Assembly: GCA_011799875.1 (NCBI GenBank)
Contig: CM022299.1
Location: 216,565,018 to 216,629,017 of the forward strand
DNA: 64,000 bases
DNA from: Thinopyrum elongatum
Taxonomy: Eukaryota > Streptophyta > Magnoliopsida > Poales > Poaceae
Reading direction: 5' to 3'
A program made the translations under genes and the position numbers. Under the pieces are notes generated by a model. The model saw only the letters and a list, made by a program, of their open reading frames with translations, made no database searches and was not told the origin of the DNA. This document shows positions 1 through 11,900 of this stretch, one piece after another (positions within the stretch are counted from its first letter, which is position 1; each line of letters opens with the position of its first letter).

Positions 1-1018
1 GGGCCGTGGCGCCTTCTTATTTTCCTCGTCGAGGAGGTTGATGGAAGAGGCGGCGCTTTGGTGGGTTGGCATGCTTGGAAAAGGTGGATGTGCTACAGGC
101 TGTGCTTGTTGCCTCCGTGCGTCGCGCGCCGCCTAGGTTTATGCGCAATATCGTTAGGTGGCGGCGGAAAATCGATGAGGAAATGGTGGGAAGCGGTGGC
201 GTGTTCATAAAATGCCATCAATTAATGGAAACTTAGCATAGAAGGAACATCGAGCTAGCACGACACGTGCGGGCACATTGCTCGCCCAAGGCTATGATCC
301 ATATACTTGTGTGCCCAACAGAGCACACTATTCACAGTAAAGAATACTGTTTCATTTATCCTAGTAGAGCAGTGGCGGCAAGCGTCACAAGAAGTAGATG
401 ATGATCAGATGATCGTTTATTCTAGTTAATTATGCATGTAATAGTTTACTTTGGTGTGTGGAAATGTCATGTGTGTACTAGCCACCTATGTAATTGGATG
501 TTTGCCGCGTATCACACACATCTTGTTTACACAAAATGTTTCTGTTCTCTTGGCTCAACACAAACAGTTTATCAGAATGAACTGTATTCCCTCCATTGCA
601 CACACCTTGATCTGGCTAAACTATTTCTGTTGCGTTGCCTAATCGAAAACAGTTCATCCGAGTGAACCGTATGCCGTATATCGCACACACCTTGAGCTGG
701 CTGACCGTATCTTTTGTGTTGCCTAATCACAAACAGTTTATCCGACTGAACTGTATGCCGTATATCGCACAAGCCTTCATCTGGTTGCCCATTTCTGTTG
801 TTCTGCCTCATCGCAAATAGTTCATTGAACTAAACTGTATGCCCCACATCGCACACGCAACTATAATCTGAACCATGTTTGATGTATCCGCTATCGCAAA
901 CATTTTGCATCTTTTTTGACGGGTTTTTTACATCACCGTTTGCGATCAATGCATCGCACACAGTTTCATTGAAGGGTCTCTGATTATAGTGTCGCATTAG
1001 CAGCATCCTGCAGTAGTG
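1..1018. mobile_element. CACTA (DTC) transposon, one end
   Basis: Read on the minus strand from 1018, the sequence opens CACTACTGCAGGATGCTGC, the terminal motif of CACTA-superfamily DNA transposons. Inside the terminus lie subterminal tandem repeats, another hallmark of the group. The element starts beyond the left window edge, so its other end, transposase and 3-bp target duplication cannot be checked. The first 200 bases are GC-rich and show no recognisable protein. The motif match and repeats are seen directly; the superfamily name is from known family features. Confidence 0.75.
555..870. repeat. CACTA subterminal tandem repeats
   Basis: Four degenerate copies of an 84-85 bp unit begin near 561, 646, 730 and 815. 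Each contains a variant of aaacagttyatc, then gaactgtatgcc, then atcgcacacacc. In CACTA elements such arrays near the ends are the presumed transposase-binding sites. No protein is encoded. Confidence 0.75.
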
Positions 1019-3009
1019 TTCCCTTGGTGGTTGTCCCTTCCTTCTCTTGGTAGTGGAGCAGCAATGGAGATGGTGTTGATGAATGAGATGGATGATGATG
1101 AATGAATGCAGGCGGCTAGGGTTGAGGGTGACTTATATGGAGCCTCCCTAGCCTCCTCTCTTGATGGGATGAAAGGGCTCAAGATGAGTGTAATCCCTTC
1201 CCAATCTCTTCTTTACGAGCCAAGGATCCCGTGGGATCGAACAGGGACGAAATCGGTGAAGAATCCCGTCTGGAAGGGCAAATTTTGGAGCTGTCTGCAC
1301 ATCAAACGGTCGCTAAAACGATCGCTTGCGGTCATTCGAAAGGCTGTCTTTTGGTCTGGATTCCTCCGGTAAAACGGACACCATTTCTTCATACGAACTT
1401 GGAATTTGACATTGTTGGGCTCGTTGGATTCTTATGAATGACGCCGATCCATTTCTGGTCTTAGATCTTGATTTGGAGCAGTTTGGAAAAATGACTTTTT
1501 TCGACCTTTAAAACGGCTAAGTCTGCCCCCTGGGTGTCTCTGTATTGAGCTCCTCCTTGGTTCTTTCATCGTGCTTGGTCCTAGGTTGCTCCAAAACACC
1601 TGTAGACACAATAAAATAAAGAAAGCTAATAAAAACCAACTAAAATACTAAAATACTAAATGTGCAATGCTCACAATGATAAGTGCAAATACCGGTAAAC
1701 ATGCATAATGGACAACTATTTGGTTCAATGGGACATGATATATAAAGAGAACATGCAACGAATGAGCTCTAAAAATGCGTAAAATATAGAGCCATCGGTG
1801 ATACACAAGTTCTTCCTCTAGGGTTCTTGATATTATAATAGGGGAGAAGGTAGATGATAATGATGATGATGATAGTGGGATGGTGTTGGAGCCTTCTTGA
1901 TGAGGATGATGGAGGCGGTGGCCTCCTCTTACCGGTTCCTCCCTCCAGATCACTCCGGCGGCTAGGGTTCCTACCTCTGGACGAGTTTCTGGCGTCTCTG
2001 GGTGTCTGATTCACAATCTGCCTTCACGAGGCGAATATAGTTGATCCGGCGGCGGCGATGGCGCTCCATACGACCGCTCATACGGGCGGGCGCAGTTGTA
2101 TGGAACATCGTCTTTTGCTATGGATCTCCTGCAGCGACTTCTTCTTTGCCCATTTTACTTCTTCCTCTTATGGTAGGTGATTATCGGTTTAATTGTGTGA
2201 TTCGACTACCATTTTATGAGATTTCTTCCGTACAATAACATTTGGTCCAAAAAGCTTTATCTAAGGAAAACGACAAAAAGAAGTGCGCGAACGCGATAAA
2301 ATTCCACGAAGCCTACCAAGTAGGCACATTAACAAATTAATCACATAATTTGACAAAAACTAGGGCGGCATGAGTGGAACAAAAGACCAGGCAAAAGGCC
2401 AAGCCTTCCACACACAACCAAGTATATAGATGCATTAATTAAATAAGAGATATTGTGATATCCCATGATATCCATGTCCCAAACATGGAATAACCTAAAA
2501 CTGCACCTGCAACTAGCAACGCTATAAGAGGGGCTGAGCAAAGTGGTAACATAGCCAAACAACGGTTTGCTAGGATAGTGGAGGTTAGAGGCTTATCATG
2601 GCATATTGGGAGGCTTGACAAACAAATGGTGGGTAGCGAGACATAGCGATAGCATCGAGACAATTAGCAAGCAAAGATAATAGTGATATCCAAGGTAATG
2701 ATCATCTTGCCTGGAATCCCGCTAGGAAGAAGACCAAATCCATGAAGTAGTCGAACAATCATAGTCGATCGAATCCTCACACATCGTAACATAACCGGGA
2801 ACTATAGAGAAGAGGCACAACCGGAAAGAAGCAAACAACACGGTAAACAAACATCACATAAACATGGCATGATGCACAACCAAATATGATACATGTCCGG
2901 TTTAATGAGTGATGGCAAGATGCAACAACCAAATACTACACATTAAGTGAAGCTCAATATGCAACGGGTTGCATATTGATGAAAGGTGAAATATCAAGTT
3001 TTTTTAGGC
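1019..3009. other. Unclassified repetitive-looking non-coding DNA
   Basis: No reading frame here matches a family I recognise. There is a short GAT-type microsatellite near 1855-1874 and a GC-rich patch at 1900-2110. The stretch 2340-2950 reads like non-coding sequence of Triticeae Athila-type Gypsy elements, but I saw no LTR edge and that impression is weak. Confidence 0.35.
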
Positions 3010-3167
3010 AAGGCGAAGTATCAGGTGAAAATGAGTATTCGGTGAAAATCTGAAAATTCCTATCCGGACTGTTGGATAAATAGCGGACGTCATGGATCAC
3101 ATGTGGGACTTCTAACAATCCACTTGAACGCAAATTATCAAATAACCCCCCCCCCCCTCTCTATTCA
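3010..3167 (+). repeat. Left arm of a distant inverted repeat pair
   Basis: The stretch from aaggcgaagtatcaggtg to the C-run and tctctattca is, apart from scattered substitutions, the reverse complement of 16454-16606. The shared part includes gagtattcggtg, gactgttgga, gacgtcatggatcaca, gtgggacttctaa and the homopolymer C/G tract. It could be the terminal inverted repeats of one large element later filled with insertions, or two members of one family in opposite orientation. I found no matching target duplication just outside the arms. Confidence 0.65.
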
Positions 3168-3222
3168 TCATCAGGTGAATAGGGCTTTTGACTCTTCCTG
3201 AGTTCCTGAGATCGGATTCTTC

Positions 3223-3783
3223 CCAGAGACTAAGAAACCTTGTGCAGATAAGTGGGCACCGCCAGCGGAAGAAATGGTGAAGATTAACACTGATGGCTCG
3301 TTTGTTCCAGGAGATGATCATGCAGGCTGGGGCGTTGTGGCGAGAGACTCGACCGGCTCTGTTATCAGTGCCAGAGCTGGGAGGCAGGATTATGTGTCCG
3401 ATGTTTTTGCTGCTGAAGTTTACGCGTTAGCAAATGCTATTTCGATGGCTGCTGATCTGGGAGTCCTTCAAGTGATTTTTGAGACGGACTCGCAATTGCT
3501 GGCTAAAGCCATGGACTTCAGTAAGGTCGACTCTTCGCCGTATGCGGCGATCATTGAAGATATGAAGTTCCAACTTAAAATGTGGTTTTCCAAACCTGTA
3601 ATAAGAGTGTGTCGTCGTAGTGCAAACTTGGTTGCACATGAGTTAGCCAATATGGGTCGTATGTACCCTGAGAACCATTATGTGGTGTGGGAGTCTGTTG
3701 TTCCAGCCCTGGTGGCTGCTTGTGTCTTGGGCAACTTGCCTGAGCACTGTTAAGTTATAAAAGCGATGCTTTTCCTAAAAATT
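3223..3783 (+). mobile_element. 5'-truncated LINE 3' end (RNase H part)
   Basis: A short LINE remnant carrying only the C-terminal RNase H coding part and a 3' tail (ataaaagcgatgcttttcc followed by a short A-run). It is bounded by ggattcttc at 3214-3222 and again at 3784-3792, a 9-bp direct repeat consistent with target-primed insertion. Nine bases is short for a LINE duplication, so the borders are moderately sure. The truncation at the 5' end is typical of incomplete reverse transcription. Confidence 0.6.
3274..3753 (+). pseudogene. RNase H-like domain of LINE ORF2 (partial)
   Basis: This open frame encodes the RNase H fold of plant LINE-type reverse transcriptases (RVT_3 type). Visible blocks are KINTDGSF with the first catalytic Asp near residue 7, GWGVVARDSTG, the AAEVYAL helix with its Glu, and FETDSQLL with a further Asp. 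It ends naturally at TAA in front of a LINE-like 3' tail. The frame is open upstream of the ATG to the insertion edge, so the ATG is simply the first available and not a real start. RT and endonuclease domains are missing, so it is a dead fragment, although the RNase H frame itself is undamaged. Confidence 0.7.
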
Positions 3784-4481
3784 GGATTCTTCGTCTTGAG
3801 TGCCGTCGGCGATGCGCCTTCCACCGGCGTGTAACCCCTGCCCTCAGCCGGCCGCGGCTAGCCCTTGGACCGTCGGGATGGGCTTTCCGTCCACCGCGAT
3901 TCTCCGTCCGCCACACGCGACTCTCCCTCCACTGGTCGTGCCTCTCGCCATGGCTTCCCTTCCATCGACCATGATGGCGTGATGGGGCCTTCATCGGCTG
4001 CGTGTCGCCCTCCATTGGACGTGGCTTACCCTCTGGTATTCGCTCGTCACCGCTGCTCCCCACAATTTTGAACCATGACGTGCCGCTGCCTCTTCGTAGT
4101 CATATACAGGTAATCTAGTACAGCAAATGGACAAGCATTTTAATTCACTAATACTTAGCCTAGAATGGTGAGTAGTATGCACTGATAAGACGGTTATTTT
4201 GTATGCAAATTGGTTGTCACTATTTTCAGCATCATGAGAAACCTTTGGCTGCTAAAAAAGACAGAGACATTGTTTTCACTGTTTATTTACTATAGAAATC
4301 CATAGGTCAACCAGTGTACAGAGCATGTATGTATATTTACTAATCATGTGATGCTGCATTATAGATGGAGCATGAACCTGAGCATGTCGACAATGGAGGG
4401 AGCCATGATTTCTAGAACAAAGAAGGAGGAGGAACACAAGAATGATTCGAAGGAAGAGAAGTGAAGAACACAAGCAAGAAA
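3784..4481. other. Unclassified segment, GC-rich then AT-rich
   Basis: Bases 3795-4080 are GC-rich with short open frames but no recognisable domain. From 4080 the DNA is AT-richer. This stretch was continuous with 14879 onward before the LINE at 4496-14864 inserted. No gene can be supported. Confidence 0.35.
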
Positions 4482-4822
4482 GAATACTAGGTGTGTTTTT
4501 TTTCAAAAAGGAGGTCATCCCCCGGCCTCTGCATCGGATAGATGCATGCGGCCACTTTATTATTGCAAGTTCAACAAAACAAATAGTCTGGTCTGCAAAG
4601 TACATCTCATAAAAGGAGCAAAAAAAAGCAAGTCAAAGCCACAACCGGCTGGACGAAAGGACATTAAGGACCTATCCTATTATGCGACCGCCATCCAAAC
4701 CGGTTGAAGATAGCCCGTGCTACCATCTCCCACCAATTGCACCCAGTAGCCAAATGCTCCCTGGAGCCCGTAGGAGTGAGTAGCAACCACGTACGGATCC
4801 ATGCCGTAGCCCTGAAGATAAC

Positions 4823-5963
4823 CTACAAGAAGTTAATCATATAAAGTCTATTAAAAATCATATCGTTCACGCAGTTCCATATAGCCCAAAGGAGTGTGCA
4901 TATTCCAATCCGAATACTTGACGCAATATCAGGATTCACACCATTTAGCCATGTCCCAAAAAATGCGTCAATGCTAACTGGAGGAGTAATATTAAAAGCT
5001 ATATGAACGGACCGCCAAAGTAACTTCACGAGAGGGCAATCAAGAAATAAATGTTGAATTGTTTCGTCGTGAACACAAAAGCAACATCGTGGACTACCTA
5101 CCCATCGTCGCTTTAGTAAGTTATCTTTGGTAAGGATCACTTGCTTGTGTGCAAACCACATAAAAATTTTAATTCGCAAGGGAACCTTAACTTTCCAAAT
5201 GTGTAACAGTCTTGGGATTGGGCCAGAATTAATGAGATCTAAGTACATTGATTTGACCGTGAACACTCCATTAGCCGTGAGCTTCCAATTCAAGGTGTCT
5301 CCCTGATCAGAGAGTTGAACGTCCATCAACCTCCTCACTAAGTGTAAGAAGGAATTCCATCGTTCCCCTACTAGAGACCTCCTGAATTGGATATTCAAAG
5401 GTACCGTCTGCAAAACCGTTGCTACGTAATCCTCCTTACATTGAGCAATATGATACAGGGAAGGATACTGGAGAGCTAGCGGTGTGTCACCTAACCATGT
5501 GTCCTCCCAAAACCTTGTTGTTGTTCCGTCCCCAACAATGAATTTCACCCTATGGAAGAAGGTTTCTTTCGCTCTCATGAGTCCCTTCCAAAATGGTGAA
5601 TCCTTAGGTCTTAGGTAACCTGAGCGAGTGTTTTAGAGTGCAAGTATTTATTTCTCAGGATTTGTGCCCACATACCCTCCGATTCCTGTGATAGCCTATA
5701 GAGCCATTTGCTCAACAAGCATTTATTTTTAATCTCGAGGTTCTCGATCCCAAGACCCCCCTGGTCTTTTGGTCGACAAATAATATCCCATCGTGCCAGG
5801 CGATTACTTTGTATTAACCTCGTCTTACTGCCAGAAAAAACGAGATCGATAGAAGTCTAGTCTCCTTCGTACCCCTTTGGGCACCTCAAAGAAAGATAGA
5901 AGGAACATTGGCATACTCGTGAGTACCGAATTTATCAATACTAGCCGTCCCCCATATGACATA
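4823..5963 (-). pseudogene. LINE ORF2 C-terminal part: RT end and zinc-binding domain
   Basis: Read leftwards from 5963, the conserved end of the RT domain appears (GGRLVLINSVLTSMPMFLLSFF), then a plant RT-associated linker. An open 251-codon block (5578-4823) carries the zf-RVT zinc-binding domain: FWEDTWLGD near residue 24, W-K-V-K-V-P-L-R and F-M-W-F near 130, and the Cys-rich CCFCVHDETIQHLFLDCPL. The frame is broken at least twice, just after FFWQ near 5815 and near 5620, so it cannot make a working ORF2 product. Confidence 0.8.
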
Positions 5964-7689
5964 TGAAGGAAATATGCCCTAGAGGCAATAATAAAGTTAT
6001 TATTTATTTCCTTATATCATGATAAATGTTTATTATTCATGCTAAAATTGTATTAACCGGAAACATGATACATGTGTGAATACATAGACAAACAGAGTGT
6101 CACTAGTAAGCCTCTACTAGACTAGCTCGTTAATCAAAGATGGTTATGTTTCCTAACCATAGACATGAGTTGTCATTTGATTAATGGGATCACATCATTA
6201 GGAGAATGATGTGATTGACTTGACCCATTCCGTTAGCTTAGCACTTGATCGTTTAGTATGTTGCTATTGCTTTCTTCATGACTTATACATGTTCCTATGA
6301 CTATGAGATTATGCAACTCCCGTTTACCGGAGGAACACTTTGTGTGCTACCAAACGTCACAACGTAACTGGGTGATTATAAAGGTGCTCTGCAGGTGTCT
6401 CCGAAGGTACTTGTTGAGTTGGCGTATTTCGAGATTAGGATTTGTCACTCCGATTGTCGGAGAGGTATCTCTGGGCCCACTCGGTAATGCACATCACTAT
6501 AAGCCTTGCAAGCAATGTAACTAATAAGTTAGTTGCAGGATGATGCATTACGAAACGAGTAAAGAGACTTGCCGGTAACGAGATTGAGCTAGGTATTAAG
6601 ATACCGACGATCGAATCTCGGGCAAGTAACATACCGATGACAAAGGGAACAACGTATGTTGTTATGCGGTTTGACCGATAAAGATCTTCATAGAATATGT
6701 AGGAACCAATATGAGCATCCAGGTTCCGCTATTGGTTATTGACTGGAGACGTGTCTCGGTCATGTCTACATAGTTCTCGAACCCGTAGGGTCCGCACGCT
6801 TAAAGTTCTATGACGATTTGTATTATGAGTTTATGTGTTTTGATGTACCGAAGGTAGTTCGGAGTCCCGGATGAGATCGGGGACATGACGAGGAGTCTCG
6901 AAATGGTCGAGACATAAAGATCGATATATTGGACGACTATATTCGGACATCGGAAAGGTTCCGAGTGGTCCGGGTATTTTTCGGAGTACCGGGGAGTTAC
7001 GGGAATACGGGGAAGAAGTATATGGGCCTTATTGGGCTTTAGGGGAGAGAGAGAGGTAGGCCGCGCGCCCCCCCAAGGCCTAGTCCGAATTGGACTAGGG
7101 GGAGGGGTTGCGCCCCCTCCTTCCTTCTCTTCTCTCTTCCCCTTCCTTCTCTCCTACTCCTACTACTTGGAAGGGGGGGAATCCTACTCCCGGTGGGAGT
7201 AGGACTCCTCCAGGGCGCCATAGCTAGGCCGGCCCTCCTCCCTCCTCCACTCCTTTATATACGTGGCCAGGGGGCACCCCATAGACACAACAATTGATCA
7301 TTGATCTCTTAGCCGTGTGCGGTGCCCCCCTCCACCATAATCCACCTCGATCATATCGCAGCGGTGCTTAGGCGAAGCCCTGCGTCGGTAGCATCATCAT
7401 CACCGTCACCACGCCGTCGTGCTGACGAAACTCTCCTGTGAAGCTTTGCTGGATTGGAGCTCGCGGGACGTCATCGAGTTGAACGTGTGCTGAACTCGGA
7501 GGTGTCGTGCGTTCGGTACTTGGATCGGTCGGATCGTGAAGACGTATGACTACATCAACCGCGTTGTGCTAACGCTTCCGCTTTCGGTCTACGAGGGTAC
7601 GTGGACACACTCTCCCCTCTCGTTGCTATGCATCACCATGATCCTGTGTGTGCGTAGGAATTTTTTTGAAATTACTATGTTTCCCAACA
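5964..7689 (+). repeat. 5' LTR of BARE1-like Copia
   Basis: Runs TG...CA over 1726 bp. Compared with the 3' LTR it keeps the phrase gggatcacatcattaggaga near 6186, which is shortened in the other copy. The U3 part contains direct pieces such as gtactcttgttgag-like text and an AT box near 7254. Confidence 0.93.
7254..7261 (+). promoter_or_regulatory. TATA box of the Copia LTR
   Basis: The motif tttatata lies about 430 bp before the LTR end in a CT-rich context (cactcctttatatacgtgg). The 3' LTR has the same motif at 14228-14235. In this family the LTR TATA box drives the genomic transcript. Position and motif support it; activity is not shown by sequence. Confidence 0.5.
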
Positions 7690-7690
7690 G

Positions 7691-7706
7691 TGGCATCCGA
7701 GCCTGG
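7691..7706 (+). other. Primer-binding site
   Basis: Immediately after the 5' LTR is tggcatccgagcctgg, a two-mismatch version of the TGGTATCAGAGCC site complementary to initiator tRNA-Met used by most plant Copia elements. Confidence 0.6.
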
Positions 7707-8926
7707 TTTTATGCGTAGATGTTATATGCACGAGTAGAACACAAGTGAGTTGTGGGCGATACAAGTCATACTGCTTACCAGCATGTCACACTTTGGTTCG
7801 GCGGTATTATTGGATGAAGCGGCCCGGACCGACATTATGCGTACGCTTATGCGAGACTGGTTTTACCGCCGTGCTTTGCACACAGGTGACTAGCGGGTGT
7901 CAGTTTCTCCAACTTTAGTTGAACCGAGTGTGGCTACGCCTGGTCCTTGTGAAGGTTAAAACAGCACTAACTTGACGAACTATCGTTGTGGTTTTGATGC
8001 GTAGGTAAGAACGGTTCTTGCTCAGCCCGTAGCAGCCACGTAAAACTTGCAACAACAAAGTAGAGGACGTCTAACTTGTTTTTGCAGGGCATGTTGTGAT
8101 GTGATATGGTCAAGACATGATGCTATATTTTATTGTATGAGATGATCATGTTTTGTAACTGAGTTATCGGCAACTGGCAGGAGCCATATGGTTGTCGCTT
8201 TATTGTATGCAATGCAATCGCCCTGTAATTGCTTTACTTTATCACTAAGCGGTAGCGATAGTCGTAGAAGCAATAGTTGGCGAGACGACAACGATGCTAC
8301 GATGGAGATCAAGGTGTTGCGCCAGTAACGATGGTGATCATGACAGTGCTTCGGAGATGGAGATCACAAGCACAAAGATGATGATGGCCATATCATATCA
8401 CTTATATTGATTGCATGTGATGTTTATCCTTTATGCATCTTATTTTGCTTTGTTTGACGGTAGCATTATAAGATGATCTCTCACTAAATTTCAAGGTAAA
8501 AGTGTTCTCCCTGAGTATGCACCGTTGCCAAAGTTCGTCGTGCCGAGACACCACGTGATGATTGGGTGTGATAAGCTCGACGTTCATCTACAACGGGTGC
8601 AAGCCAGTTTTTGCACACGCAGAATACTCAGGTTAAACTTAATGAGCCTAGCATACGCAGATATGGCCTCGGAACACTGAGACCGAAAGGTCGAGCGTGA
8701 ATAATATAATAGATATGATCAACATAGTGATGTTCACCATTGAAAACTACTCCATTTCACGTGATGATCGGTTATGGTTTAGTTGATTTGGATCACGTGA
8801 TCACTTAGATGATTAGAGAGATGTCTATCTAAGTGGGAGTTCTTGAGTAATATGATTAATTGAATTTAAATTTATCATGAACTTAGTACCTGATAGTATT
8901 TTGCTTGTCTATGTTGTTGTAGATAG

Positions 8927-11900
8927 ATGGCCCGTGATGTTGTTCCATTGAATTTTAATGCGTTCCTTGAGAAAGCAAAGTTGAAAGATGATGGTAGCAA
9001 TTACACGGATTGGGTCCGTAACTTGAGGATTATCCTCATTGCTGCACAGAAGAATTACGTCCTGGAAGCACCGCTAGGTGCCAAACCTGCTGCAGGAGCT
9101 GAACCAGATGTTATGAACGTCTGGCAAAGCAAAGCTGATGACTACTCGATAGTTCAGTGTGCCATGCTTTACGGCTTAGAACCGGGACTTCAACGACGTT
9201 TTGAACGTCATGGAGCATATGAGATGTTCCAAGAGTTGAAGTTAATATTTCAAGCAAATGCCCGGATTGAGAGATATGAAGTCTCCAATAAGTTCTACAG
9301 CTGCAAGATGGAGGAGAATAGTTCTGTCAGTGAGCATATACTCAGAATGTCTGGGTATAACAATCACTTGATTCAACTGGGAGTTAATCTTCCGGATGAT
9401 AGTGTTATTGACAGAATTCTTCAGTCACTACCACCAAACTACAAGAGCTTCGTGATGAACTATAACATGCAAGGGATGGATAAGACGATTCCCGAGCTCT
9501 TCGCAATGCTAAAGGTTGCGGAGGTAGAAATCAAGAAGGAGCATCAAGTGTTGATGATCAACAAGACCACCAGTTTCAAGAAAAAGGGCAAAGGGAAGAA
9601 GAAGGGGAACTTCAAGAAGAACGGCAAACAAGTTGTTGTTCAGGAGAAGAAACCCAAGTCTGGACCTAAGCCTGAGACTGAGTGCTTCTACTGCAAGCAG
9701 ACTGGTCACTGGAAGCGGAACTGCCCCAAGTATTTGGCGGATAAGAAGGATGGCAAGGTGAACAAAGGTATATGTGATATACATGTTATTGATGTGTACC
9801 TTACCAGAGCTCGCAGTAGCACCTGGGTATTTGATACTGGTTCTGTTGCTAATATTTGCAACTCGAAACAGGGACTACGGATTAAGCGAAGACTGGCTAA
9901 GGACGAGGTGACGATGCGCGTGGGAAATGGTTCCAAAGTCGATGTGATCGCCGTCAGCACGCTACCTCTACATCTACCTTCGGGATTAGTTTTAGACCTG
10001 AATAATTGTTATTTGGTGCCAGCGTTGAGCATGAACATTATATCTGGATCTTGTTTGATGCGAGACGGTTATTCATTTAAATCTGAGAATAATGGTTGTT
10101 CTATTTATATGAGTAATATCTTTTATGGTCATGCACCCTTGAAGAGTGGTCTATTTGTATTAAATCTCGATAGTAGTGATACACATATTCATAATGTTGA
10201 AGCCAAAAGATGCAGAGTTGATAATGATAGTGCAACTTATTTGTGGCACTGCCGTTTAGGTCATATTGGTGTAAAGCGCATGAAGAAACTCCATTCCGAT
10301 GGACTTTTGGAATCACTTGATTATGAATCACTTGGTACTTGCGAACCCTGCCTCATGGGTAAGATGACTAAAACGCCATTCTCCGGAACTATGGAGCGGG
10401 CAACAGATTTGTTGGAAATCATACATACTGATGTATGTGGTCCAATGAATGTTGAGGCTCGCGGCGGGTATCGTTATTTTCTCACCTTCACAGATGATTT
10501 GAGCAGATATGGGTATATCTACTTAATGAAACATAAGTCTGAAACATTTGAAAAGTTCAAAGAATTTCAGAGTGAAGTGGAAAATCATCGTAACAAGAAA
10601 ATAAAGTTTCTACGATCTGATCGTGGAGGAGAATATTTGAGTTACGAGTTTGGTGTACACTTGAAACAAAGCGGAATAGTTTCGCAACTCACGCCACCCA
10701 GAACACCACAGCTTAATGGTGTGTCCGAACGTCGTAATCGTACTTTACTAGATATGGTGCAATCTATGATGTCTCTTACTGATTTACCGCTATCGTTTTG
10801 GGGTTATGCTTTAGAGACGGCTGCATTCACGTTAAATAGGGCACCATCTAAATCCGTTGAGACAACTCCTTATGAACTGTGGTTTGGCAAGAAACCAAAG
10901 TTGTCGTTTCTTAAAGTTTGGGGCTGCGATGCTTATGTGAAAAAGCTTCAACCTGATAAGCTCGAACCCAAGTCGGAGAAATGTGTCTTCATAGGATACC
11001 CAAAAGAGACAGTTGGGTACACCTTCTATCACAGATCCGAAGGCAAGACTTTCGTTGCTAAGAATGGATCCTTTCTAGAGAAGGAGTTTCTCTTGAAAGA
11101 AGTGAGTGGGAGGAAAGTAGAACTTGATGAGGTAATTGTACCTGCTCCCTTATTGGAAAGTAGTTCATCACAGAAACCGATTCCTGCGACTTCTACACCA
11201 ATTAGTGAGGAAGCTAATGATGATGATCATGAAACTTCAGATCAAGTTACTACCGAACCTCGTAGGTCAACCAGAGTAAGATCCGCACCAGAGTGGTACG
11301 GTAATCCTATTCTAGAGGTCATGTTACTAGACCATGACGAACCTACGAACTATGAGGAAGCGATGATGAGCCCAGATTCCGCAAAATGGCTTGAGGCCAT
11401 GAAATCTGAGATGGGATCCATGTATGAGAACAAAGTGTGGACTTTGGTTGACTTGCCCGATGATCGGCAAGCCATCGAGAATAAATGGATCTTCAAGAAG
11501 AAGACAGACGCTGATGGTAATGTTACTGTCTACAAAGCTCAACTTGTTGCGAAAGGTTTTCGACAAGTTCAAGGAGTTGACTACGATGAGACCTTCTCAC
11601 CCGTAGCGATGCTTAAGTCCGTCCGAATCATGTTAGCTATTGCCGCATTTTATGATTATGAAATTTGGCAAATGGATGTAAAGACTGCGTTCCTGAATGG
11701 ATTTCTGGAAGAAGAGTTGTATATGATGCAACCTGAAGGTTTTATCGATCCAAAGGGTGCTAACAAAGTGTGCAAGCTCCAGCGATCCATTTATGGACAG
11801 GTGCAAGCCTCTCGGAGTTGGAATAAATGTTTTGATAGTGTGATCAAAGCATATGGTTTTATACAGACTTTTGGAGAAGCCTGTATTTACAAGAAAGTGA

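Noticed and set aside
7039..7221. Minus-strand open frames in the GC-rich part of the Copia LTRs
   Set aside because: Present in both LTRs only because the LTRs are copies; no coding signal.
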